In this document: one piece after another, positions 47,497 through 58,819 of the stretch
Layout: each line of letters opens with the position of its first letter
Position numbering within the stretch: position 1 is the first letter of the stretch
Origin: Metellina segmentata
Lineage: Eukaryota; Arthropoda; Arachnida; Araneae; Tetragnathidae
DNA: 64,000 bases
Direction: 5' to 3'
Assembly (NCBI GenBank): GCA_947359465.1
Contig: OX375882.1
Span: 56,170,509-56,234,508, forward strand
Translations under genes and position numbers: made by a program
Notes under the pieces: model-generated
The model's database searches: none
What the model saw: only the letters and a program-made list of their open reading frames with translations
What the model was told of the DNA's origin: nothing

Positions 47497-48051
47497 GGAG
47501 AAAGTGACCTAATATGAGATACTTTTTGAAACATTGCGTTGGTGACTGTCTGATGAAACATTTAGTAGGCATCTTTTTGATTTTCAACGCTTACTGAAGC
47601 TGTTTCGAACTGTTGATGTATTGTTTGGCAAAATATTTTGCAAATATAAGCAAAAAAAGTTTTTTATAAAATTGTCGAATCGGCTGTTTTGAGAATTGGT
47701 TGCCCAATATGAGACACCAAGGTTTTTTAGTATAATATTGTGCATTCACAATGACAAAGAAATACAAGCGTGACTTAAAAAAAATCTATTTAGCATAAAA
47801 CTTATTTTATTTATGTAAAATCTTTCCAATTCACTTAACAACTTACTTTTTTAGTCTGGAGACTAGTCAAAAAGAAGTTTTCCAAACTCTTACGACCGAT
47901 GAGCCACTATAGGTTGTTACTGAAGTATGACTCTACAGTCTCCCTAGCTAATAGTTCATAACATTTCCAGCACTTGACCGGTACTTTACCGTACCGGACT
48001 CGGACTCCTGTATCTCATATTAGGCAAATATCTCACACTCGGTCCCTCTCC
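47497..48051. mobile_element. TA-inserting MITE with GGAGA ends and iterated AATATGAGAYA words
   Basis: TA flanks GGAGAAAGTGACCTAATATG on the left and, inverted, GGAGAGGGACCGAGTGTGAG on the right. The word CC(T/C)AATATGAGA(T/C)A occurs near both ends and inside (47509, 47705, 48012 inverted, 48026 partial). 555 bp, no transposase frame. Its ends and layout resemble the Tigger-like element at 36073. Confidence 0.75.
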
Positions 48052-48282
48052 TATGGCCTAAATGTTGACGACTTGTCGGAAACACAATATAGAGCACCTC
48101 TCCTTGTTTTCCCCATTCCACCAGGCTACTGAAGAATTTCATTTGAGTGTCGAGCTCTTCCGCGTAGTTTTAGCAATATTATGCACCGCCAAGCATATTT
48201 AAACTAAGCGGGAAACCTTGACGTGAATCTATATTTCGTGAAGTACCGTGGGGCGAAGGCTCTCTGTCTCCAGGTGTAACCT

Positions 48283-48572
48283 CGGTAGCCTGGCTGGAAG
48301 AGTAACGAACATACAACTGGATGGTTGCGAGTTCGAATCCAACCAAAGACCGTCTTGTACAAAGCAGGCTGGTGCACGTTAAATCTGTTGTGGCCAAAAA
48401 TGACCTCCTGTTGGCGTGGTGTAGAAGTTTTTTGGTGAGTGGGTCTCAGATCAGGTGTGACCTCGTCATCTGACCATGGTTCAAACTTAAGTGGTGTTGA
48501 TCCCGGACCATCACCAATAGCCCGCTATTTTTCTCCAGTACGGCATTAATTAAATACCTACCTACTTTCTCC
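48283..48572 (+). repeat. SINE-B, near complete
   Basis: Head GCCTGGCTGGAAGAGTAACG and TTGCGAGTTCGAATCCAACC; body GGTGCACGTTAAATCTGTTG, GGCGTGGTGTAGAAG, CAGGTGTGACCTCGTC; tail ATTAATTAAATACCTACCTA. Confidence 0.9.
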
Positions 48573-48647
48573 ATATGTGATGATACTCTTCGAGTTCAGA
48601 ATTGATGGTTGCAGAATCTTTCATGGATCTGAATGGGGACTTGGAAG

Positions 48648-49269
48648 TAGGGATGCGACATCGATGTTTTGAAACATCGATGTTCAAAATTAAAACATCG
48701 ATGTTGATAAAACATGGTTCCCAAAACATCGATGTTTTTAAAATTCAGTGTATTCAAACTTTTCCCCCCATTTCTTAAAACTGGTTTAGCACCTAGTGAT
48801 GCTACATCGACAGCAAAACATCGATGTTCAAATTTGAAACATCGATGATGATAATGCATCGCCTCCAAACTTTCGATGTTTTTAAAATTCAGTGCATTTG
48901 AACGTTTTACCCCATTTCTTATAACTGGTTTAGCAACTAGTGATGTGACATCAGCTCCAATACATTGATGTTTTTTTTATAAAACATCAATGTTTTGAAA
49001 ACATCGACATCGTATCCTTACTTTTCAGACCCTTCACCTTTGATGACTTTGGTCTAAAAGTATGTTCAATTTGCTGATTATGAAAATTATGCTACTTGAT
49101 TGTTTTTAAAATTTTTATAACGGTACTTTTTTTATTTAAAAATAAACATCGACAAGTATAAACATCGATGTTACAAAAACATCAATCCCAATGTATCGAT
49201 GCTTTTTTATCGATGTTTTTAAAAAAACATCGATGTTTTGAAAACATTGACATCGATGTCGCATCCCTA
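48648..49269. mobile_element. ACATCGATGT-family MITE (M4, copy 2) with perfect 8-bp target duplication
   Basis: Ends TAGGGATGCGACATCGATG and the inverse CATCGATGTCGCATCCCTA. CTTGGAAG flanks both sides (48640-48647, 49270-49277). The interior is a chain of AACATCGATGTT-like palindromes joined by longer spacers such as TTTTTAAAATTCAGTGTATT and CATTTCTTAAAACTGGTTTA. 622 bp, no transposase. Confidence 0.92.
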
Positions 49270-49779
49270 CTTGGAAGTCGAACTGGCGAGGGGCGCAGTT
49301 GGTACTGAAATAAAGCATTACAATGAGTGATAGGCATGACTACCACCCCACTGAGATGTTAAAGAATACCAGTTTTTGAGATTTCCAGTAGCTACGGAAG
49401 TTAAAGTTGGAAAATTTACTGTTTAAAAATTTGAGTTATTTACTAATGTAAGGTATATTTGGTAAAGCAATTTAAGCATTTACAATTTTTGTAACATAGT
49501 TCATTGTAGCCCTCGGTTAATTTTTATTACTTGGTAGACGATGGTCATATCTGGGGATCTGCGCAACTGTTAGAATTTCGTTGCAACTTCGGGCTCTGAA
49601 AATTACTAGTTTGACCGAAAGTTTGAGAGCTCTGAAATAGCTTTTGGTATTTCTGAAAGAAGCAGAGGCTGTTCACACATGAAATAATTCCGAGCGAAGA
49701 ATTTTAAACATATTCTAATTTATTGATGCGGGTTTTAGCTGGCATATTTCCAGACCTGTTTATTGGAGCCGTTGTTCGT

Positions 49780-50000
49780 TTAACATTGTCGATGTTTTAT
49801 TTTTGAATGAAAAAAGAACCATAGTAAAAATTAAGCCTCCGGCGAACATTAATGTTTTAGGTTGCTAAACCAGTTTTAAGAAATGGGGGGGGGGGGGTAA
49901 ATACACTGATGTTTGAAAATATCGATGGTTTTTGGGCGGTGTATTATCAACATCGATGTTTTAATTTTGAACATCGATGTTTTTCTTTCGATGTCGCACC
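49780..50000. mobile_element. ACATCGATGT-family MITE (M4), partial copy
   Basis: Contains TGCTAAACCAGTTTTAAGAA, a poly-G run, ATCAACATCGATGTTTTAAT and ends GATGTCGCACCC just before the next copy, which appears to be inserted in its end. Confidence 0.75.
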
Positions 50001-50005
50001 CATGG

Positions 50006-50580
50006 AAGGGATGCGACATCGATGTATTGAACATCGATGTATTGGTGTCGATGTTTTGGTAACATCGATGCTTATACTTGTCGATGTTTTTACTTTTTCG
50101 ATGTTTTATTTTTAAATGAAAAAAATATCGTTATGAAAATTTTAAAAATAACCAAGTAGCATAATTTTTATAGTCAGCAAATTGAGCATACTTTTAGACC
50201 AAAGTGACCAAGGATGAAGGGTCTTTAAAGTAGGGATGCGACATCGATGTCGATGTTTTCTAAACTTTGATGTTTTAGAAAAAAACGTCGATGTATCGGA
50301 GCCGATGTCGCATTAATAGTTGGTAAACCAGTTTCAAGAAATGGGGAAACAAGTTTAAATACACTGAATTTTAAAAACATCGATGGTTTTGGGGCGATGT
50401 ATTATCAACATTGATGTTTTGCTGTCGATGTAGCATCACAAGTTGCTAAACCAATTTTAAGAAATGGGGGGAAAAGTTTAAATGCACTGAATTTTAAAAA
50501 CATCGATGTTTTTGGGTCGATGTATTATCAACATCGATGTTTCAAAACATCAATGTTTTGCTATCGATGTCGCATCCCTA
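50006..50580. mobile_element. ACATCGATGT-family MITE (M4, copy 3), tandem composite
   Basis: Ends AAGGGATGCGACATCGATG and CGATGTCGCATCCCTA; flanking octamers ACCCATGG and ATCCATGG differ at one base. A further left end (TAGGGATGCGACATCGATG) at 50231 shows two units fused head to tail in one transposed block. Confidence 0.85.
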
Positions 50581-50693
50581 ATCCATGGTAGGCGGTCGAG
50601 TAGTATCTCCCACCCCACTGCACTAACCACTAGCGTGCCACTAGACAGGTCTGAACACGTCTGTTTAGTAGAGTTCATTAGTTATTCGTTTAC

Positions 50694-50728
50694 ATGTGTG
50701 TGTGTGTGTGTGTGAGTGTGTGTGTGTT
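50694..50728. repeat. (TG)n microsatellite
   Basis: TG repeat with one interruption (GTGAGTG). Confidence 0.95.
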
Positions 50729-50884
50729 TTTATCGACTACGTGGCTCATTGGAGTGATGATACTACTGTCAAATTTGTTACTGCTTATGAGTTAGAAAAA
50801 GCGATGGGAAGACCGGAGTTTCACAAGAAGAAAATCAGACAAAAAATTAAAAACACCAGGAAAATATTTTGTATTTATTTTTAA

Positions 50885-52152
50885 GGGAGACCCGTAAGGA
50901 AAAATCCAAAATTCTTATTATTCATTTTACATAACCAATTTTTTTTAGTGATAATTAAGCACATATTTTAAATCAATTATCAATAAAAAAAATGTTATTT
51001 GCAATTATCTTATATTACGATTTTAATATGTTTGTAAGCCGAAATACACACTTTTTAAAAACCTTACTCCACTATCAATTTTCAATATTTTTTGTATGAA
51101 ATAGATTTCTACAATATCGTTACAGAATATGCAAAAGACCTAGGGAGAGATTTTCTAAAATTTATTTACGAGTTTCCATGAAAAAATTATTTTACTCATT
51201 ATACGTTAAATTTCTATAAAAATCTCCAATTTTTATGTTCATTAATTTTTATAGATTTTTTTTAACTATTTATAAAAAAATCGCACCCTGTATTTGTTAA
51301 ACAATTAATCAAGACCTAAAAAATGTAAACAGTTTAACTCTAAGTGCTTATATCAAAAAGCCTTAGTACTTTGAACTTTGTCAAAATTGCAAAAAACTGA
51401 TTTTGAGATAATCGCATTTATAGTACAAAATACAACAGAAGTTAACGAAAAGAACTTACTTTTTGCAAGTACTATTTTTTAGTAATTTCTATTACATTAA
51501 GCCTTTTATAAAAAAAAAATAGTTTTTACCGCAAACTCGTATATATATTTTTTAAAGCCAGTTTTATCTCTGATGATAACTGAATGGTTTGTGATAATTC
51601 ACTGAAAAATCATACATTTCTTGTTTAATGAACTAAAAAAAATATTTTATTGGATCAGTATTATTTTTAAATAAACCACCACTGTTTTAGCCACACCCTC
51701 TTTTTTCTGCAGCTATTTTTTTCTGAAACGAGCCTTTTTTGTAGTGATACGCATTCGACGAAATTTAGCGCTATTTTTTCAATGTGTTTCCTTCAGTGGC
51801 GTCACCACATGTTTTACATGAGGACCTGGATTATGTCATTTAGATTTCGCCGATTGATAGAAAAACCAGAAGTCTACCCCTTAAGGGTATTTAAAATGTT
51901 TGGAATAATCATCGATAGATACACTATGCGATAATGTTGCATAAATTGAGGTTTTCATGGAAACCGAAGCCAATGGTTGCAGTCTATTATGTAGTTGGAA
52001 GGTCAGATAAAAGTTAAAAAGCAGCTGGTAGCAATTTCCTTCGACTCTGAAATTTTGTCCATTTGTTCTTGAATAATGCATCGTTTTATCCAATAAACCA
52101 AAAAACACTTTTTGAAAATTTGTTTTTTCGAAATTTGGGGTTTGGGTCTTTC
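50885..52152. mobile_element. Candidate TTAA-flanked element
   Basis: TTAA (50881-50884) precedes GGGAGACCCGTAAGG and TTAA (52153-52156) follows; the right end inverted reads GAAAGACCCAAACCCC. TTAA target sites fit piggyBac-like insertion, but the terminal match is short. The interior is AT-rich with no recognised protein. Confidence 0.3.
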
Positions 52153-52156
52153 TTAA

Positions 52157-52790
52157 AAAAAGGAGAATTTATTACCCGCCGTTGCTAGAGTTGAATTAAT
52201 TAAATGTTGATTTAAAAGTGATACGACTAATCACTTCTCCTTTCGTAAAAGAATGTTACCTTCATTTAAGAGAGTACGGAAGAAAAAAATTTTTAATATC
52301 GTTTTCACTTTTTCATTGTTTTTACAATTTACATTGGACGCAAATATGGTATACATCATATCTATCCATATAATCCATGCGAAATCATCTTTTTCATCGC
52401 CCTTCTGCTGTAAGACAAACTACGAAAGTTTTTTCCTCAGGTGACTACTTACAGAAATCGATTTTGAGTTTTTGAATAATTACGAATATCTCCATACGTT
52501 CATTTTGAGTAAAAATGGTGAATTTTCAGTCTCTCTGTCGTTGTAATGTGTATGTTCTGTGATGTTCGTAAAATAAAAAGCCTTTCGATTATGTCAGCTT
52601 CAAACTCAAAGGCAAAACTAGCGAATGTAATGAATCCTGCAACGATCAATTTTATATTGTTCATATCCATTGTTGCCATTCGGTAATGAACAAATAGTGC
52701 CGATTTCTGGCTGCGTACGTGTGAGGAATATTCATCTCGTCACTTGTGTGTTCACACTCGACTTTTGCAGGAGTGAAGAAAATTTATCGA
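52157..52790. other. Unassigned sequence
   Basis: No gene or repeat family recognised; short open frames only. Confidence 0.4.
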
Positions 52791-52791
52791 A

Positions 52792-53400
52792 CTAGGGGGC
52801 TCCGCCCCTGCTAGCTCACGCTCGCTAACCCCCGGTGATTGCTACGCAATCCCATTTGGTTTGCTTCGCAAACCAACATTACTTTCGCCGAGTGAATCTC
52901 CTGGACGGCGAAACTATCTTCATAATTCGTATAATCCTGATTTGACTTTCCGTACATGACGTGGCAGCGAGTGCTTCGCCCCATGCTCGCTTACGCTCGC
53001 CGAACCCATGACAAATATGACAGTTTTAGTAAAAAATAACGAAAATGTCCCGAATTTCAAAAAAAAATTTATTGGGAACCAAATTGAAATTCCTTAAAAA
53101 CTCGACGAGCTGCAAAAATTCACGTTTTGAGTTACTCTACAAAATCACGACTGAAACTGAAAATTTGTTCGTCTTTTGCTCACTCGCGTTACAAATTTCG
53201 CTTTTTCAATTTTGACACTTAATAAACCCTAAACAAAAAGCCGCATCGTAAAAAAACTTCATTGTCTTGTTCCCTGTACATTTTTGAACAAACCATGTTG
53301 ATTTGGTGATTTTCGGATCCGTACTTTCTCGGGAAACCGTCTAAGAATCGAGCGAAAATCGCGAGTTTTCAATCCTGCGGCGACGGTAACATTTTTTTAA
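52792..53400 (-). mobile_element. Hairpin-rich Helitron-like element (family H1, copy 3)
   Basis: On the minus strand it ends GGGGCGGAGCCCCCTAG then host T. Hairpins: GGGGC-GGA-GCCCC, GGGATTGC-GTA-GCAATC(A)C, GGTTTGC-GAA-GCAAACC. Inner sequence TTGACACTTAATAAACCCTA, AGCCGCATC and TTGTTCCCTGTACA matches copy 1 at 16640-16720. Confidence 0.6.
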
Positions 53401-53454
53401 TATAGAGATGCGATGAAATGTGAGAAAATTTATCTATGAAGACATTTTAATTAG

Positions 53455-53518
53455 TGTTGTCTTCCGTTGTGTTCGACGTTGTGTTGTTCCAGTTCGACGT
53501 TTATTAAATACCTACATA
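53455..53518 (+). repeat. SINE-B tail fragment
   Basis: GTTGTGTTGTTCCAGTTCGA then CGTTTATTAAATACCTACAT is the SINE-B 3' end. Confidence 0.6.
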
Positions 53519-54237
53519 CCATCCGCTGTGTCCGGTATTTTGGTTATGATAGGACATGAAAGTCTTACTTTTGATGAGCGATAAACGGGAATAGAAAGCA
53601 TTTTATTCCTGTTCGGGACGGTCTGAATCACGAGGAACTACCCGGAAGTATAAGTAACTCGAAGTCGCAATGCTCCGTAAGTTATTTGCAACCTTTATGG
53701 CAGTCGTAAAGGAATAAATTCCACATGCCCGATGAACATTAACTGCGAAGAATTCTGGTCACTCAGATGACCGAAATATTTGTTGCGCGCGCAAAAAGAC
53801 CTTTGTGTGTGTGAATGTTGTGTTTTATAATAACACAGGTAGCTTCGGCACTATAAAGATTCTTGATTGATAGTGTTGATTGCAGCATCGTTACCCGAGT
53901 TTTATACCTTATTTAAATCCATCAATATTAAATTCAAACACAGATATGCACATTTCATATCTACAAAGAAAATAAAATCAATCAAAGATTTAAAGCAACA
54001 TTTCATCTGCTTGACTTTCATCTATCTATATAATTCTCCTACGGGACACGCAAAAAAAGACTTTATTTGCTATCGCGTTTTGGCAACATTGTACGATTGT
54101 TTGTTCATCACGAAGCCTCACGCTTCAATTGAATTTATGGCGTTATCGGATGGTAATTTATCAAAAAACAATTATTTTTAGTCGAGCTATTGCAGTTAAT
54201 ATATAATAGAAATCAAAGGATCTTTTCAGGGCCATTT
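53519..54237. other. Unassigned; one 104-codon open frame of unknown meaning
   Basis: At 53867-54181 (plus) a frame opens with SLPEFYTLFKSINIKFKHRY and runs through SIKDLKQHFICLTFIYLY to a stop. I find no known domain, good start context or splice context. It may be decayed transposon coding. Confidence 0.3.
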
Positions 54238-54552
54238 AAAAAAAGGTCCTTTTCAGAGGCAACAATTATAGTTCAACAAGACACTTGCACTACAACTTTC
54301 GACAACAAACTCAAGGAAAAATCGTGGGTGGCTCGAGTACAGGGGTAAATATACACACAAACAAATTGCTGGGTATTCAATTTCCAAATCAGCGCTCACA
54401 TTTCGAGTCAAAATTTGCTCAAAATTTTCATTTGAATTCTGATTTTATAGGAACTGTATATATCTTTTCTGAAAAACAGCAAAAAAATTTAGATTTGAAA
54501 AAAAATATATATATATATTTTTTGGAATATCATATTTTGTAAACAATCCCTT
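54238..54552 (-). repeat. Repeat family R1, copy 2
   Basis: Matches 27389-27675 nearly throughout, including GGAATATCATATTTTGTAAA at the right end. As in copy 1, a tRNA-derived SINE begins within a few bases to about 25 bases of the right end. Confidence 0.75.
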
Positions 54553-54555
54553 TGG

Positions 54556-54778
54556 ATTGCCCGCTTGGAAGAGTAACGGATTAGCAATAGAACATGCGAG
54601 TTCGAATCCAACCAAAGACCGCCGTGTACAGAGGGGAGCCGGTGCGTGTTAAATCTGTCGTGACCCCAAATGTCCTCTGACCGTGGTTCAAAATTACGTG
54701 GCGTGCTCGGAGTTTTCTTTTTTGGATTCCAATAGCTTGTTGTGTTGCTCCAGTATGACGTTAATTAATATACCTATA
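54556..54778 (+). repeat. SINE-B, shortened
   Basis: Head GCCCGCTTGGAAGAGTAACG, TGCGAGTTCGAATCCAACC; core GGTGCGTGTTAAATCTGTCG; tail TTGTTGTGTTGCTCCAGTAT. Part of the middle is missing. Confidence 0.85.
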
Positions 54779-55184
54779 CATCCTCTTATTCCCTTACTAA
54801 TAACGATTTGGTATTTTTTTGGCACATTACCTACAAATAGAATACAATTAGTCAGAAATATTAAAAGGAATTTCGTTTTAGTTTTACTAGTGTTAATTCT
54901 TATTTCCATGGCAAAAAGTGTACATATCAGTCATGTTCACCCAATTATTTTCTGAAGTTCCATTTCATTGTATCCTCCAACATTCGGTAGTGCAATTACG
55001 AAACATTAATGGCAGTATTACGGAACTTAAATTTTATGTCGTTCTCCATTTCATTCAAAGTATAAATTATTTACTCTTTATGGTATCGGTTTGAAGTATT
55101 GTACTTGGGGCAAAAATTTGTTCCGTTTGACAAAAATTGAAGACATTTTTTTTATTTGCTAAAAAATTACTTTTAATGTTGTTG

Positions 55185-55556
55185 TCGTGCGGGTCATATA
55201 TGGCCCAATTGGGGGTGCCATTGTCATGGAGGGTTAGACTTCTTCATACATGACACTTCCGTTTTACAGGAAGGTCCCTTTCACACATCCATTCACTCAC
55301 TCATATCGTAATTTAGATCCCAATCAGAGGCCGATAACCCCCTGATCAGGTACCCCCAGAGGTATTGATTTGGTATGGGAACATGGGGGACTTTTGTGAC
55401 CACGACCTATTTAACGTGCCCCAGCCACCATTAGCGAACACGACGGTCTTTAGCCAGGTCTAAGCGCCGATCTCGCAACCATCAGACAGGTTCTGCTGAG
55501 GACAGAACCCACAACCCTTCCGATGCGAGCCCGACGCTCTACTGACTGAGCTAAAT
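55185..55556 (-). repeat. SINE-D, tRNA-derived
   Basis: Reverse orientation. Head TAGCTCAGTCAGTAGAGCGT (A box), GGTTGTGGGTTCTGTCC (B box). Body GGGGCACGTTAAATAGGTCG, TGGTCACAAAAGTCCC; tail TTGGGCCATATATGACCCGC. It shares the GCACGTTAAAT..GTCGTGG core with SINE-A/B and the GGCCA.ATATG(A/G)CCC tail with SINE-C. Confidence 0.8.
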
Positions 55557-55779
55557 TACATTTAATCAATATAGTATATGCCATTCCGTTCGATGACCTT
55601 TCTTCATCGCTCCGGTAACTGCATCATCTCGGGCTCATAGAAGATCTTAAGTTTCTGGTTAAAGAATTGATCCAGATGACGAAACATTCTGAACCACTAA
55701 CGGCATATGGAATCGCCAACTGCACCATCATCATACACAACACATCTTTTGCCACTGCGATTCTTGCCTTTTCGGAAAT

Positions 55780-55897
55780 AGTGGTTCAGAATTATGAGGT
55801 GTTGTCCTCGGATCTTTTTCTTAAGGGATGGATCCCGGACCGTCGTCAATAGCACGTTGTGTTGCTCTAGTACGACGTTAATTAAAAATTACCAATT
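55780..55897 (+). repeat. SINE-A 3' fragment
   Basis: Begins at GTGGTTCAGAATTATGAGGT and ends GTTAATTAAAAATTACCAATTACC; head absent. Confidence 0.85.
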
Positions 55898-57650
55898 ACC
55901 TTTTCGGAAATAAAAAAACATATGTCGTAAACGCTCCTTAGTGTGCCATTTCGAATGCGGAACAAAATTTAAAATCACAACCCAGTGATACAATTTTTTC
56001 AAAAGTTGTCGATGAAATTCTTTTTTTTAAACATCAAAACTTTTTCCTAGAGAAGTAGATAACACTTCGGATTTGCTCGATGCAATACCATCTAAAGCCT
56101 AAAACACGCCGCACTTTTGTATGAACCCAATACAGTCGAAAGATAAATTAAGATATCAAAATCTCCAGCAATTTTTATGTTTCAAATTTCCGTTCAAGAG
56201 TTGGTTTTCTTTCAACAGGGGTAAAGCATATTCATTTTTTAAATTTCGCGAATGCGTTCCAAAGAGAAATGCGATTTTACTCTCGAACGTGAAATTCGAT
56301 TATTTCTTAGCAATCGATACTGGTATCGTCGAACGAACCCCACCGTTTAAAAACGCATTTCATTTTTAAATTTGTGAAGGTAGCGGTTTTCTTTGTCCGG
56401 ATTAGATTTCAAAATTACCCGGATTGCACTATCTTGCACTCGGTAGCATGAAATCGAACAGCGAAATTTCTGAAACTAAAAGTTGATTACCGAAAGATCT
56501 AGAGAAGGGGTGGAGAACATGAGGTCTTCAAGTCATATATGACCTTTTATGTCTATTGCTTCAAAGAGGTTACAATTTGTTTAGAAGCTAAAAAAAGATG
56601 TGGGACGTTTACTCACCCTTTTTCTTGAATTCTTACCCTCTTTTCTGCGGCTGGATAAAAAAAGATTAAATTTGATGTTGACTGCTTCTTATCCATGCTT
56701 CTTATTTATTCTTCTTTTACTGAAACATATCTATTGATTAACACAATGAAGCTCAACCAAAAATGAAGACATCCTATAAATTTCGTTAATCTTTAATTGC
56801 GGTGAAATATTTATTTACAGTGAAACAACATTTTACTACATTACATTAAAAAACCTTTCGTTTTGAGTGTATATGTTCGTTATTTGTCTTGTGTTTGACA
56901 CAGATCGCCAAATATGGCTCTTTCGTAATAAAATCAACCCTATCAACCATCATGTATATTTTTGTACGAGTGTTAAGCACTATTGCATAAAACTTGTACG
57001 AAACGTCATTTTTATATAGACAATTTCCCGAAGAATTTACAAAATAACAAATTGAGAAAATTCTGTATTTTAACCGCGGATTTAGAACTATGTTCAATGA
57101 ATATTAGTTTTTTTTATGAGAAGTTAAACTGGAATGTACTGTTGTTTAGGAAAAGAATCGTGTGAAATTCTATTTTATTGTATGTACTTTAAGCATTCCT
57201 GTTTTATTACGGTATGCGCCGTGCAAACACATTTACAGAAATGTGGATTCGTGGAAATATGTAACTTTAATTTTTATTCCGAGCTTCTTTTACAGAACTC
57301 GGAATAACTTGGTTAAATAGAGAATCTTAGTGGTATAAATCATTGAATATTGGTGTGCTTTTTTAAAAAGGTTATAAAAGGTCTACGGTATATAAGCAAC
57401 TGTGCATGTACAGATGCGAAAAAAAACCTGAACCACCCCTCTTCATTCGAGCAATTTTAACAGCAGAGAAAATTCAAAGATTGCATTTGGCAGAAAATAA
57501 CGTCTTCTATAAATTCAAATTCATAAAATATGCATAAGGGGCCGTCTTCAAATTAAATTGAGTACAAACTTCATAATTTCCAATAAGGAACCCCAATTTC
57601 GACACATAATTTCAAATCCACATAAAAATTTAACTTCAGACACCAAATTT
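55898..57650. other. AT-rich stretch, with a possible eroded hAT-like pair of ends
   Basis: AGGGGTGGAGAACATGAGG at 56512 and, inverted, AGAGGGGTGGTTCAGG ending near 57447 could be ends of one old hAT-like element. No coding sequence recognised. Confidence 0.3.
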
Positions 57651-57661
57651 CATGTCATTAG

Positions 57662-58477
57662 TTTTGCAACTTTTTGCAACAAATGCAACTTTTTTTTTAC
57701 ACGTTCTACGCTGCATGTAAAGTACTAAAACCAAAATTCCTCCTACATGGGGTGTATTATAAGCGAGTTACAACCGCAACATTATAATACACATTTTAAT
57801 GCAACTTTCTGCATAAATGCAACTTTTTGCATAAATGCAACCAAATGCAACTTTTTAAATTTTAGCTTAAAATTAATTAATATGAAATTACTATTTCATT
57901 TTTTGTCCTCTCAATCAACCCTTTGATCACGTGTATCTGATCTTGCGAACGCCGAAGTATTGCGGATCAAACAAGTTCATGGAAAGAAGGTGTTCGTCCT
58001 AACAGACGAAGGTAAAATAAATCGTAATAAGTACCTTAACACATTGGTTGGCACTCTTTATAATCCTGAGGAAACTTGCATAATCGACTGCAGAGTTTGT
58101 GAGGTGAGTGCCGATCATCAATATGTTGTTCGCCTGGTAGATGACGTTTTAAAATCTGAATATTAAACGAAAGAACTTTGCGCTTCTGCTATCCGATACA
58201 GCACATTATATGACTGCAGCTGGCGCAGTTTTTCAATGTTAAAGAAATTACTGGTCAAGGATCGGCCATTCAACGTTCTGCATTTAATGATATATTACAA
58301 TACTGTTGTACACCACTAAAATTATCGATATATATTGAATTTTTTCATTTTTTACGAATAATGTATTTTAGATTTTAGTGTATCAAAAATAAATGCATTT
58401 ATGGAAATAAAGTTGCAACTTTAGGGAATGATAAATGCAACTGTTCCCATTTTTACTGCAATAAAAAAGCTGCCCTA
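57662..58477 (+). mobile_element. hAT-type element (family M6, copy 2) with 8-bp target duplication
   Basis: GTCATTAG flanks both sides (57654-57661, 58478-58485). The left region TTTTGCAACTTTTTGCAAC and the right GCTGCCCTA match copy 1 at 28402. The transposase start is better kept: IKQVHGKKVFVLTDEGKINR, then YLNTLVGTLYNPEETCIIDC and EVSADHQYVVRLVDDVLKS; the rest is largely deleted. Confidence 0.85.
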
Positions 58478-58819
58478 GTCATTAGGTCTTGCCGTTTCGA
58501 AGATATGCGGGCAGAAAGATTGGAGCTTCTAATGCTAAATCTATTTCTTAGACGTTTATGGATATATTCCTAAATAATATTTCTATACCGCTGATATTTT
58601 GTACCATGTTACTGTTGACAAAGTTTTTTTTTTTGGAATTTAAAATTAAACAGAAGCTCAAAAATGTATCTGTCATTTCATCCAAAATATCATTTTGTTC
58701 CAAAGATTGCTTTTATATTTGAAAATCTGTGTCAAATTTAAACTATCATGCTTGAGAATGTGCATTACCAAATGATATATTGCAGCCTCTGCGTTAACAC
58801 GTTCCATCCATTCCACAGA

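Noticed and set aside
50696..50884. Frame with DYVAHWSDDTTVKFVTAYEL after the TG repeat
   Set aside because: The start is only microsatellite; the rest is some 45 residues without a match I can name. Could be an old transposon exon, but not enough to call.
56512..57447. Possible hAT element by AGGGGTGG at both ends
   Set aside because: The inverted match is about 8 bases and no target duplication is visible; noted only as possible.
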